From Bacillota bacterium (GTDB taxonomy: Bacteria; Bacillota; Clostridia; Tissierellales; Sedimentibacteraceae), in NCBI GenBank assembly GCA_023386345.1, contig JAEWJT010000001.1, forward strand, positions 1-32,498: a stretch of DNA of 32,498 nt. The letters run 5' to 3'. Below are positions 8,348-16,411 of this stretch, in pieces. Each line of letters opens with the position of its first letter. Position 1 is the stretch's first letter. The notes under the pieces are model-generated. The model saw nothing but the letters and a program-made list of their open reading frames with translations, searched no databases and was not told the origin of the DNA. Position numbers and translations under genes: made by a program.

Positions 8348-8376
8348 ATTATACAAGCTTCTTTAACAAAAATCAA
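8348..8376 (-). promoter_or_regulatory. SigA-type promoter of rpsT
   Basis: On the minus strand TTGATT (8376-8371), a 17-nt spacer and a perfect TATAAT (8353-8348) point at rpsT and predict a leader of about 140 nt. Confidence 0.8.
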
Positions 8377-8397
8377 TAGAAAAGAATAAAAAAATAA

Positions 8398-8444
8398 AAA
8401 AAAACAATAATATTTTTATATTGTAAAAAAATTATTGTTTTTTT
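8398..8444. terminator. AT-only hairpin with A and T tracts between divergent rpsT and gpr
   Basis: A 14-bp perfect inverted repeat (8398-8411 with 8431-8444) has a 19-nt loop and flanking A7/T7 tracts, so it could work as a terminator on either strand. The rest of the 304-nt region 8202-8505 holds the rpsT promoter and leader. I could not identify a convincing SigF/SigG-type promoter for gpr. Confidence 0.5.
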
Positions 8445-8505
8445 ATTAGAAAATTATAATTTTTTGTAATTATATCAAAAATATAACTTTTTAGGAGGAA
8501 TTATT

Positions 8506-9429
8506 ATGACACGTACAGACCTTGCTTATGAAGCTCATGAGGGCTTGGCACAGAAATGTGAGGGGGTAATATTAGAAAAACAGGATTTATCACATGGGGA
8601 TCTTATTAAGATTGAAATAACTGATGAAGAAGCAGAAAAAATCGTAGGTAAAAAGATTGGTAAATACATTAGCTATGAAACTCCAAGCTTTAAGCATTTG
8701 CATGAAGAATCAAGAAAAGAAGTAATAGAAATTTTATCTAATAATTTAAAAAGTATAGTTGATATAAATAGAGAAAGAGTATTAGTTGTAGGATTAGGAA
8801 ATAGACGAGTCACAGCTGATTCATTAGGGCCTAGAACAATAGATAAAATTAAGGTTACAAGGCAATTTTTTAAAGCCTATAAAAAGGAGTACGATGAGGA
8901 TTATAATGAGCTGGCTGTTTTAGTTCCAGGGGTTATGGGAGTCACAGGTATAGAAACTCAGGATACTATTAGAGGACTTATTGATAGAATAAAGCCAACT
9001 ATGATTATAGCTGTAGATGCTTTAGCATCAAGGAATATGAATAGACTTTGCTCTGTCATACAGATAACAAATGCAGGTATTGAGCCAGGCTCTGGTATTG
9101 GAAATATGCAAGGCTCTTTAAATAAGGAGAGCATGGGAGTAAAGATAGCTGCAATTGGAGTGCCTACTGTTGTTGATACGGCTACTATTGTTAGTGATTC
9201 AATAGACTTAATGAAAAAGAAGTTAAGTCACAGAATGTCTGTAGTTGATGAAGCGCTAGGCTTATTAGGACAGCTAGATGATAATGAGAAAATGGGATTT
9301 ATTAAAGAAGTTTTAAATCCTAGATTTAATGATACCTATGTTACACCAAATGAAATTGATGAGTTGATTGAAATATTATCAGATATTTTAGCTGAGGTTA
9401 TAAATAGGGCGGTGCATCCTGGGTATTAA
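8506..9429 (+). CDS. gpr: GPR germination (spore) endopeptidase
   Basis: GPR degrades the small acid-soluble proteins that coat spore DNA when spores germinate. It is made as an inactive zymogen in the forespore. The 307 residues begin MTRTDLAYEAHEG, the usual N terminus of the A25 family, and contain GLGNRRVTADSLGPR (about 97-111), VPGVMGVTGIETQD and TMIIAVDALASRN with the aspartates expected for this aspartic-type protease, then IEPGSGIGN and IGVPTVVDTATI. The length is slightly shorter than the Bacillus enzyme (about 370), mainly at the N and C termini. The start has AGGAGG at a good distance. The gene is followed by spoIIP, as in Bacillus. Its presence is strong evidence for endospore formation. 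Confidence 0.95.
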   Translation: MTRTDLAYEAHEGLAQKCEGVILEKQDLSHGDLIKIEITDEEAEKIVGKKIGKYISYETPSFKHLHEESRKEVIEILSNNLKSIVDINRERVLVVGLGNRRVTADSLGPRTIDKIKVTRQFFKAYKKEYDEDYNELAVLVPGVMGVTGIETQDTIRGLIDRIKPTMIIAVDALASRNMNRLCSVIQITNAGIEPGSGIGNMQGSLNKESMGVKIAAIGVPTVVDTATIVSDSIDLMKKKLSHRMSVVDEALGLLGQLDDNEKMGFIKEVLNPRFNDTYVTPNEIDELIEILSDILAEVINRAVHPGY

Positions 9430-9517
9430 ATAAAAATAACTATCATTAATAGGCAATAACCCTCATATATATAGTTAGGATAGTTTTACATTATTTTTAC
9501 AAAGTATGAGGTGTTAT

Positions 9518-10648
9518 ATGAAAAGAAGAAGGTCGTCTGTAGCCACTTATTATTTAATAGCTATTGTGTGCTTAATGATTTTATTTACAGGCTACAAATA
9601 CGTGCATAAATTAGCACAAGTAAGAAAAGAAAATCAGCAAACACAAACTATATTTTTATTAGATAAAAATGAAGAAGTTAAACAAAGATATAATGAAATA
9701 TTTAAAAAAATTATATCTTATTTTAATGTATTTTTTAAAGAGACTTTTGAAGAAAATAAAGATGATGAAGATAACGATAGTTTTAATTATGACGAAAGTA
9801 TTTTTACGGCTAGTACAAAAAGCTTAGAGGATAAGGCTTATATAGATTTTGACAAAATTGAGTTATATAAATCATCTGGTAATGGAGACCAAGAAAAAGC
9901 AGTTAATACAATCTTGACAGATGAAATGAAAAATAGCTTTTTTAAAGCGTATGACACAACTACTGTTGCTTCAAGATTAAGCAATACTATAAGGGATTTT
10001 AAAAAGTATAGTAATGAAATCAATGAAAAAATGAAGATAACAATACTTCATACACATGCGACAGAAGCGTTTAAGGAAAATTCAGGAAGCAATTATCGTT
10101 CTGAGGACGAAAATCTAAATATAGTTGGAATAGGAGATATAATAGCTAAAAATTTAGAGAATTGCGGTCTAAACATTAATCATTCAAAGGTTTACAATGA
10201 TTTACCTTCATATAATTTAGCATATGTTAATTCAAAAAAATTAATAAAAGAAAGCATAGACAAGAGTAAAAAAAATTTAGTAATAGATTTGCATAGAGAT
10301 GGAGCAGATGCAAATTCAAGCTATGAGAAAATTTTAGAGTCGATTACAAGAGTTAAAATAAATGACGAGTATATTGCAACATTTTCTCTGGTGATAGGTA
10401 ATAGAAATCAAAATATTGAAGAATTAAAAAAGATAGCAAATATAGTAAAATCTATATCTGATAGCTTATATCCAGGTTTGTGCAGAGGAATAAGTTTTAG
10501 AGACGGTGCTTATTTTAATCAAAATATTAGTGATTATTCCCTTTTGATAGAAATGGGAAGTCATTTAAATGCTTATGATGAGGTAAAAGCCACAGCAGAT
10601 TTCGTATCTGAAATTTTGTATAATGCAATTTTAGAAATAAATAAATAG
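9518..10648 (+). CDS. spoIIP: Stage II sporulation protein P
   Basis: SpoIIP is a membrane-anchored peptidoglycan amidase/endopeptidase that works with SpoIID and SpoIIM during forespore engulfment. The start at ATG 9518 follows GAGGTG (9508-9513). An ATG 12 nt earlier is less well placed because it overlaps the binding site. The 376 residues show a basic N terminus, one membrane anchor (about 12-30), a linker and the SpoIIP domain with HTHATEAF (H178, H180), DLHRDGAD (H259) and LIEMGSH (E345), the zinc-ligand and catalytic pattern of amidase-3-like folds. It lies 88 nt after gpr, as in Bacillus subtilis, where the two genes are neighbours. No clear SigE promoter could be assigned with confidence. 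Confidence 0.94.
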   Translation: MKRRRSSVATYYLIAIVCLMILFTGYKYVHKLAQVRKENQQTQTIFLLDKNEEVKQRYNEIFKKIISYFNVFFKETFEENKDDEDNDSFNYDESIFTASTKSLEDKAYIDFDKIELYKSSGNGDQEKAVNTILTDEMKNSFFKAYDTTTVASRLSNTIRDFKKYSNEINEKMKITILHTHATEAFKENSGSNYRSEDENLNIVGIGDIIAKNLENCGLNINHSKVYNDLPSYNLAYVNSKKLIKESIDKSKKNLVIDLHRDGADANSSYEKILESITRVKINDEYIATFSLVIGNRNQNIEELKKIANIVKSISDSLYPGLCRGISFRDGAYFNQNISDYSLLIEMGSHLNAYDEVKATADFVSEILYNAILEINK

Positions 10649-10746
10649 TAATTTATGGTAATATAGTTCTAAATCCAATAAACTTAAAAGTACGAATTAA
10701 AATTTTCATTTAAAAAAAATTAATGCTTTAAAATTATGCTAATTTT

Positions 10747-10755
10747 TGTTATAAT
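10747..10755 (+). promoter_or_regulatory. Extended -10 promoter of lepA
   Basis: TGTTATAAT (10747-10755) is a perfect extended -10 element. The -35 position at 10727-10732 (TTTAAA) is weak. It would give a leader of about 70 nt before the TTG start. Confidence 0.6.
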
Positions 10756-10834
10756 ATTAATCGAAGATTTTTTATGGTAATCTCAACTTAATAAGTGATT
10801 AGCGTTGTACTTAGGAATTTACAGGAGGAACACT

Positions 10835-12643
10835 TTGGATAGAAAAAAATATATTAGGAACTTTTCGATAATTGCTCATATAGATCATGGTAAATCTACT
10901 TTAGCGGATAGATTAATTCAAAACACAGGGCTTTTGACAGCTCGTGAGATGCAGGAGCAGGTTTTGGATAACATGGATTTAGAGAGGGAAAGAGGCATAA
11001 CTATTAAGCTACAGACTATGAGGCTTGTTTATAAGGCTCAAGATGGTCATGAATATTTGTTAAACCTCATAGATACTCCGGGTCATGTTGACTTTAATTA
11101 TGAGGTATCAAGAAGTTTGGCAGCCTGTGAGGGTGCTATATTAGTTGTTGATGCAGCACAGGGTATAGAGGCTCAGACCTTGGCAAATTGTTATTTAGCT
11201 TTAGATTTGAATTTAGAAATTGTTCCAGTTATCAATAAAATAGACTTGCCTAGTGCAAGACCGGATGAAATAAAGAAAGAGATAGAGGACGTGATAGGGC
11301 TTGATTGTGAAAATGCTCCTCTTATTTCAGCGAAAGAGAACTTAAATATTGACCAAGTGCTAGAGGCTATAGTTAAATTAGTGCCACCACCTACAGGCGA
11401 CGAGGAAGATCCTCTAAGAGCCTTAGTTTTCGACTCTTATTATGATAGCTATAAAGGTGTTATAGCCTTTATAAGAGTTAAAGAGGGACAGGTGAGAAAA
11501 GGTACTAAAATAAAAATGATGGCTACTGGCAAGCAATTTGAAGTGACTGAGGTTGGAATTATTTCTCCAACTCAAAAGCCTATTGATTGCTTGTATGCAG
11601 GTGATGTTGGTTACTTGGCTGCTAGCATAAAAGAAGTAAGAAACTGTAATGTTGGCGATACTATTACAAATGCTGATAATCCAGCTAGTGTGCCACTTCC
11701 AGGATATAAAAAGGTTACTTCAATGGTTTACTGTGGAGTTTATCCAGCAGAGGGCGAGGATTTTAATGATGTAAGAGATGCGCTTGAAAAGCTTCAGGTT
11801 AATGATGCAGCTTTGATATTTGAGCCTGAAACATCAGTTGCTTTAGGGTATGGATATAGATGTGGATTTTTAGGACTTTTACATATGGAAATCATACAGC
11901 AAAGACTTGAGAGGGAGTTTAATCTTGATATAATTGCAACTACTCCAAGTGTTATATACAAGGTTTACAAAACTGACGGAGAATTGCTAGTTATGCAAAA
12001 TCCTACTAATATGCCTCCTACTACCGAAATCGACTATATGGAAGAGCCTATTGTCGATGCTTCAATTATGACACCTACTGAGTTTGTTGGATCAATTATG
12101 GAATTATGTCAAAATAGGCGTGGTATTTTTGTGAACATGGAATACATGGAAGCAACTAGAGTTATTATGCACTATAAGATGCCTTTAAATGAGGTAATAT
12201 ATGATTTCTTTGATGCTTTAAAATCAAAAACAAGAGGTTATGCTTCCTTAGATTATGAATTGGCCGGATATGAAAGATCAGAGCTTGTTAAAATGGATAT
12301 ACTTATAAATGCTGAACTTGTTGATGCTTTTTCAATTATTGTTCATAAGGATAAGGCATATGAAAGAGGAAGAATAATAGTTGAAAAACTAAAGGATGTT
12401 ATACCAAGACACTTGTTTGCAGTTCCACTTCAAGCTTGTATTGGAGGCAAAATAATTGCGCGTGAGACTGTTAGCGCACTTAGAAAAGATGTTTTGGCAA
12501 AGTGCTATGGTGGTGACATAACGAGAAAGAAAAAGCTTCTTGAAAAGCAAAAAGAAGGTAAGAAGCGTATGCGTCAAATTGGCAGCGTAGAAGTTCCACA
12601 AGAGGCATTTTTGGCAGTTCTTAAATTTGATGACGATAAATAA
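10835..12643 (+). CDS. lepA: Elongation factor 4 (LepA)
   Basis: LepA is a ribosome-bound translational GTPase related to EF-G. Initiation is at TTG 10835, six bases after AGGAGG, giving 602 residues (family about 600). The frame is open upstream but lacks a binding site. The G domain has AHIDHGKST (14-22), the effector RERGITIK, DTPGHVDF and NKIDLP. The later part has GYRCGFLGLLHMEI and the LepA-specific C-terminal domain with GGDITRKKKLLEKQKEGKK, which distinguishes it from EF-G and TypA. No residue usually conserved appears changed. It is followed by its own terminator, so lepA is probably a single-gene transcript although it sits in the spoIIP-lepA-hemW order. Confidence 0.97.
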   Translation: MDRKKYIRNFSIIAHIDHGKSTLADRLIQNTGLLTAREMQEQVLDNMDLERERGITIKLQTMRLVYKAQDGHEYLLNLIDTPGHVDFNYEVSRSLAACEGAILVVDAAQGIEAQTLANCYLALDLNLEIVPVINKIDLPSARPDEIKKEIEDVIGLDCENAPLISAKENLNIDQVLEAIVKLVPPPTGDEEDPLRALVFDSYYDSYKGVIAFIRVKEGQVRKGTKIKMMATGKQFEVTEVGIISPTQKPIDCLYAGDVGYLAASIKEVRNCNVGDTITNADNPASVPLPGYKKVTSMVYCGVYPAEGEDFNDVRDALEKLQVNDAALIFEPETSVALGYGYRCGFLGLLHMEIIQQRLEREFNLDIIATTPSVIYKVYKTDGELLVMQNPTNMPPTTEIDYMEEPIVDASIMTPTEFVGSIMELCQNRRGIFVNMEYMEATRVIMHYKMPLNEVIYDFFDALKSKTRGYASLDYELAGYERSELVKMDILINAELVDAFSIIVHKDKAYERGRIIVEKLKDVIPRHLFAVPLQACIGGKIIARETVSALRKDVLAKCYGGDITRKKKLLEKQKEGKKRMRQIGSVEVPQEAFLAVLKFDDDK

Positions 12644-12657
12644 TATTAAAATGATTG

Positions 12658-12714
12658 GCCGCAAAGAACACAGAGCTTGCACTTAGTGTACTTTGTGGCT
12701 TTAATTTATGATTT
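12658..12714 (+). terminator. Terminator of lepA
   Basis: GCCGCAAAG (12658-12666) pairs with CTTTGTGGC (12691-12699, one G-T), extended by ACAC/GTGT after one mismatch. The tail TTTAATTTATGATTTT follows. Confidence 0.75.
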
Positions 12715-12760
12715 TATTATTGAAATTTTTTGTAATATAATATTAGATTGAAATTAATAG

Positions 12761-12780
12761 TTTAACATAAAAATGTTAAA
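12761..12780 (+). repeat. 20-nt inverted repeat in the hemW leader, operator-like
   Basis: TTTAACAT (12761-12768) and ATGTTAAA (12773-12780) are perfect complements around AAAA. It lies downstream of a TATAAT at 12736-12741 and 33 nt before the hemW start. It could be a repressor site or a small hairpin. Short AT-rich dyads of this size also arise by chance in such sequence. Confidence 0.4.
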
Positions 12781-12813
12781 TTACTTAAAATTCAAAAGAA
12801 GGGATACATTCAG

Positions 12814-13947
12814 ATGAAAAAGCTTAGTTTATATGTACATATACCGTTTTGCGAACGAAAATGCAATTATTGTGATTTTTACTCACTGGTAAAAACAAGT
12901 GAGATAGAAAATAGGTATATAGATGCCTTGTTATTTGAAATTAAAAGCTACAGTGATAAATGCAAGAATTATGAGGTTGACAGCATATTTATAGGAGGAG
13001 GAACACCTTCTTATTTAAAGCCTGAAAATATCAAGCTTATAATGCAGGAAATAAGTAATACATTTTTATTATCTGATGATTGTGAAATAACAATAGAAGC
13101 TAATCCAAATTCTATAGATAAAGATAAAGCTTTGCAGTACAAGAGCTGTGGTATCAATAGAATTAGTTTAGGAATACAGTCACTTGATGATAATATATTA
13201 AAGGCTATAGGAAGACTTCATAATTCAGATGAGGCGATTGAAGCCATAAGAGCTATAAAAGAGGCTGGTATTAGCAATATAAATGCTGATGTTATGTTTG
13301 GAATTCCATCTCAAAATGTAGTAAATATAATAAATAGCCTATCTAAGATTATTAAAGAGGATGTTAATCATATTTCTTTTTATTCATTAAAATTAGAGGA
13401 AGGAACACCGATGTTTTTAATGGAAGAAAAAGGTCAGATTAATACCTTAGACGATGATATAGAAAGAGAAATGTATTATACTGGACGAGAGTGTATGGAA
13501 AGCAACGGATACGCTCAATATGAGATATCTAATTTTTCAAAACCAAATTATGAGTGCAGGCATAATATAAAATATTGGACAGGTGGAGAATATATAGGCT
13601 TTGGTCCATTTGCTCATTCGTGCTTTGAGGATAAAAGATATAACAATATAAGTGATATAAATCTTTACTGTGAGAATTTCAATAATCCCGAAAGATATAG
13701 ACAGTTAAATGAAGTATTGAACAAGGAGAGCAAAATCTTTGAATATATAATGCTTGGACTTAGAATGAATAAGGGAATAAACATTAATGATTTTAATAAT
13801 AAGTTTGAAACAAACTTTTTGGAGCTATATAAAAATCAAATGGATAAATTATTAAATAATAGTTTAATTATTTTAGACAAAGACACAGTTAAATTATCAA
13901 AAAAGGGAATGGATATTTCTAACTATGTTTTTGAAGAATTTTTGTAA
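12814..13947 (+). CDS. hemW: HemW, radical-SAM haem chaperone (HemN-like)
   Basis: The 377-residue protein has the radical SAM cluster motif CERKCNYC (C13, C17, C20) near the N terminus, FIGGGTPS (SAM-binding GGGTP), IEANPN, GVQSL-like GIQSLDD and YEISNFS with HNIKYW, then IGFGPFAHS and a HemN C-terminal domain. HemW proteins resemble coproporphyrinogen III dehydrogenase HemN but are shorter and act as haem chaperones. The length and the absence of the HemN N-terminal extension favour HemW. The start is ATG 12814, preceded by GAAGGGAT. The gene follows lepA as in many Firmicutes. It ends 16 nt before the next start codon, so the PhzF gene is probably cotranscribed. Confidence 0.92.
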   Translation: MKKLSLYVHIPFCERKCNYCDFYSLVKTSEIENRYIDALLFEIKSYSDKCKNYEVDSIFIGGGTPSYLKPENIKLIMQEISNTFLLSDDCEITIEANPNSIDKDKALQYKSCGINRISLGIQSLDDNILKAIGRLHNSDEAIEAIRAIKEAGISNINADVMFGIPSQNVVNIINSLSKIIKEDVNHISFYSLKLEEGTPMFLMEEKGQINTLDDDIEREMYYTGRECMESNGYAQYEISNFSKPNYECRHNIKYWTGGEYIGFGPFAHSCFEDKRYNNISDINLYCENFNNPERYRQLNEVLNKESKIFEYIMLGLRMNKGININDFNNKFETNFLELYKNQMDKLLNNSLIILDKDTVKLSKKGMDISNYVFEEFL

Positions 13948-13963
13948 TATTGGAGGAATTGTT

Positions 13964-14851
13964 GTGGAAGTTGTTATATTAAAATCATTTACTTATGATG
14001 GAAATGGCGGAAATGGAGCAGGACTTGTTGTTTTAGATAGTGATATAAGTGAAGAACAAATGCAGGTAATTGCTGCTGATGTGGGGCTTTCTGAAACAGC
14101 ATTTCTAAGAAGGATAGATGATGAAAACTTTGATGTAAGGTTTTTTACGCCGGTCTGCGAGGTAGAATTATGCGGACATGCTACAATAGCTGCTTTTTAT
14201 TATGTAGGTGAGAAATTAATAAAAAATAAAATTGGAAGTCTAAAGCTTTATCAAAATACTAAAGCAGGAAAATTATCAATATACATAAACTATAAAGATG
14301 AAGCAGTCGAGAATGTCTTAATGGAGCAAGCGAGTCCTAAATTTTATGGATATATTGATAATTTAGTAAACTATATTCAAAACAATGCAGAACAAAAATT
14401 AAGTATTGCTAGCTCACTGGGAATAGATGCTTCATCTATTGGATTAGCTAATTATAATATAAAATCTGCAATAGTCTCTACAGGGCTAAAGGACATTCTT
14501 ATTCCTGTTAAAGATAGACAGATTTTAAATGAAATAAAGCCACAATTTGATTTGATTAGTAAGATATCTGAGATAAATGATGCTATAGGCTACCATGTTT
14601 ACACTATAGATGAAGGGCAGATATATGCAAGAAATTTTGCTCCATTGGTAGGTATAAATGAAGAATGTGCAACTGGAACTTCCAATGGTGCTTTAGGAGC
14701 ATTATTATTTAAGGAAAATATAAAAAAAGGATATTTTGAGGTGCTTCAAGGTGAAACAATGAATGAGCTAAGTCAAATTTGTGTATATGTTGATGAAAAT
14801 GGAGTAAAGGTTGGAGGTAAGGCTGAAATTGTTGCCCTAAAATATTTATAG
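13964..14851 (+). CDS. PhzF-family isomerase-like protein
   Basis: Translation probably starts at GTG 13964, seven bases after GGAGG (13952-13956), giving 295 residues. The frame extends into the end of hemW without a binding site. The PhzF/diaminopimelate epimerase-like fold is indicated by the N-terminal FTYDGNGGNGAG, the conserved SETAFL with the candidate catalytic Glu (E43), FTPVCEVELCGHAT and FAPLVGINEECATGTSNGAL. PhzF itself isomerises a phenazine precursor, but most family members in Firmicutes have unknown substrates and there are no phenazine genes here, so only the family can be stated. It occupies the position after hemW where hrcA, the heat-shock repressor gene, often lies. Confidence 0.88.
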   Translation: MEVVILKSFTYDGNGGNGAGLVVLDSDISEEQMQVIAADVGLSETAFLRRIDDENFDVRFFTPVCEVELCGHATIAAFYYVGEKLIKNKIGSLKLYQNTKAGKLSIYINYKDEAVENVLMEQASPKFYGYIDNLVNYIQNNAEQKLSIASSLGIDASSIGLANYNIKSAIVSTGLKDILIPVKDRQILNEIKPQFDLISKISEINDAIGYHVYTIDEGQIYARNFAPLVGINEECATGTSNGALGALLFKENIKKGYFEVLQGETMNELSQICVYVDENGVKVGGKAEIVALKYL

Positions 14852-14977
14852 ATTTTTGTTTACAAATTTTAGATAATATGATAGTCTTTTCATATATAAC
14901 ATATTTCATATCAAACTTATGGTAAAAGTTATTGTCATATAAACGCAAAATACATTGTATTAATTATTTTGTAAATA

Positions 14978-14986
14978 TGATATAAT
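14978..14986 (+). promoter_or_regulatory. Extended -10 promoter of tldD-tldE
   Basis: TGATATAAT (14978-14986) is a perfect extended -10. No good -35 lies at 17 nt (TTGTAT at 14955 gives a 20-nt spacer). The start codon is 36 nt downstream. Confidence 0.6.
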
Positions 14987-15022
14987 TGGAGTATGGTATT
15001 AAATAATTTATGGAGGTAGTAA

Positions 15023-16408
15023 ATGTTACACGATTTAATTAGTAGTAAGAAGAATCTTTTTAATGCTGGTGTACATACAGAGCTGAGAGCACAGGAAAAT
15101 AGAAGTAGAGGAATAATGTTATTGTCTGGCGATCTCACAACTAACACTCGTAGCGAAACTTCAGGTATATCGGCAAGAGTCTACAAGAATGGTGTCTATG
15201 GTTTTTCATCAATGGCTGAGTATAATGATAACGCTGTCAAGGCGGTACTAAAAGCTGCTACTGACAATGCTTTGTTTATGGATAAGCATATCAATAAAAA
15301 CAAGGCTATGTTTGCATCAATACCTTACGGAACTCATAAAATGGACAATATAATTAAGGATAATGAGCAGAAAATATACATAGAATTCATAAAAGAAATT
15401 GATAATTATATTTTGAAGAAATATCCTAATTTGAAAAGCCGTAAACTTGTATATCGTGAGGACTCTATGGAAAAATTGTTATGTACATCAAGCGGTTTTG
15501 ATGGACATACTATGATACCTCGTTGTTATGTGTATGTATTCTTAAATTCAGAAACAACATCAGGTGAGCCAATAGAATTATATCAATCTATTGGTGGTTT
15601 TGGTTCTTTTGGCGATAATTTTAAGGATCCATCAGCTCTATTTCCACAAGTAGATGAGCTATACGAAATGCTTATGCACAAAAGAGAAGGTATATATGCA
15701 AATGCTGGGTACAAAACTGTTGTACTAGGCGGTGATTTATCTGGTATGCTTGCACATGAGGCTGTAGGACATACAACAGAAGCTGATTTAGTGCTTGGAG
15801 GATCTGTTGCAGGTCCAAATTTAAACAAGCGAGTTGCCTCAGATTTGGTAACCCTAGTTGACTTTGCACATACTGCACTTGGCGAAAGAACACCTCTCCC
15901 TGTTTATTTGGATGATGAAGGAACTCCTGCTGAGGATACAGTAATTATTAAAGATGGTATTTTGACTGGATATATGAATAGCAGAGAAACTGCAAAGCAC
16001 TTTAATATGAAACCAACAGGTCATGCAAGAGCTTGGTTGTTCTCTGATGAACCTTTAATTAGAATGAGAAATACTGCGATATTGCCTGGTAAGGATAAAT
16101 TAGAGGATATAATATCTTCAGTAGAGGATGGATATTATTTAATTAAAACAGGCAATGGTCAAGCAGATACCACTGGAGAATTCATGTTTGGTATAGGAAT
16201 GGGATATGAAATCAAAAATGGTAAGCTTGGCAGAGCTATACTTGATACAACTATATCAGGAGTAGCTTTTGATATGCTAAAAACTGTTGATATGGTTTCT
16301 GATGATATGATTTGGTCAAGTTCAGGTTTTTGTGGTAAAAAACAGCCAATGCCTACTGGTATGGGTGGACCTGCTATGCGTTGTAAAGTTATGATAGGAG
16401 GCAAATAA
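15023..16408 (+). CDS. tldD: TldD metallopeptidase subunit
   Basis: TldD is the zinc-bearing subunit of the TldD/TldE (PmbA) heterodimeric protease, which in Escherichia coli processes microcin B17 and degrades unfolded peptides. The 461 residues carry the family's zinc motif HEAVGH (245-250) in GMLAHEAVGHTTEADLV, followed by the conserved segment LPVYLDDEGTPAEDTVIIKDG and a Gly-rich C terminus including GMGGPAMRCKVMIGG. The start is ATG 15023 with GGAGG just upstream. The tldE gene follows three nucleotides after the stop, a typical two-gene operon. No modified-peptide precursor is visible nearby, so a general peptide-degradation role is as likely as natural-product maturation. Confidence 0.93.
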   Translation: MLHDLISSKKNLFNAGVHTELRAQENRSRGIMLLSGDLTTNTRSETSGISARVYKNGVYGFSSMAEYNDNAVKAVLKAATDNALFMDKHINKNKAMFASIPYGTHKMDNIIKDNEQKIYIEFIKEIDNYILKKYPNLKSRKLVYREDSMEKLLCTSSGFDGHTMIPRCYVYVFLNSETTSGEPIELYQSIGGFGSFGDNFKDPSALFPQVDELYEMLMHKREGIYANAGYKTVVLGGDLSGMLAHEAVGHTTEADLVLGGSVAGPNLNKRVASDLVTLVDFAHTALGERTPLPVYLDDEGTPAEDTVIIKDGILTGYMNSRETAKHFNMKPTGHARAWLFSDEPLIRMRNTAILPGKDKLEDIISSVEDGYYLIKTGNGQADTTGEFMFGIGMGYEIKNGKLGRAILDTTISGVAFDMLKTVDMVSDDMIWSSSGFCGKKQPMPTGMGGPAMRCKVMIGGK

Positions 16409-16411
16409 TTT

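Noticed and set aside
12389..12682. Minus-strand frame of 97 codons over the end of lepA and its terminator
   Set aside because: It runs through a terminator hairpin and the conserved LepA C-terminal codons, without a start signal.
15583..15893. Two overlapping antisense frames in tldD
   Set aside because: They fall opposite conserved TldD codons, carry no start signals and have biased composition expected from the reverse of the coding strand.
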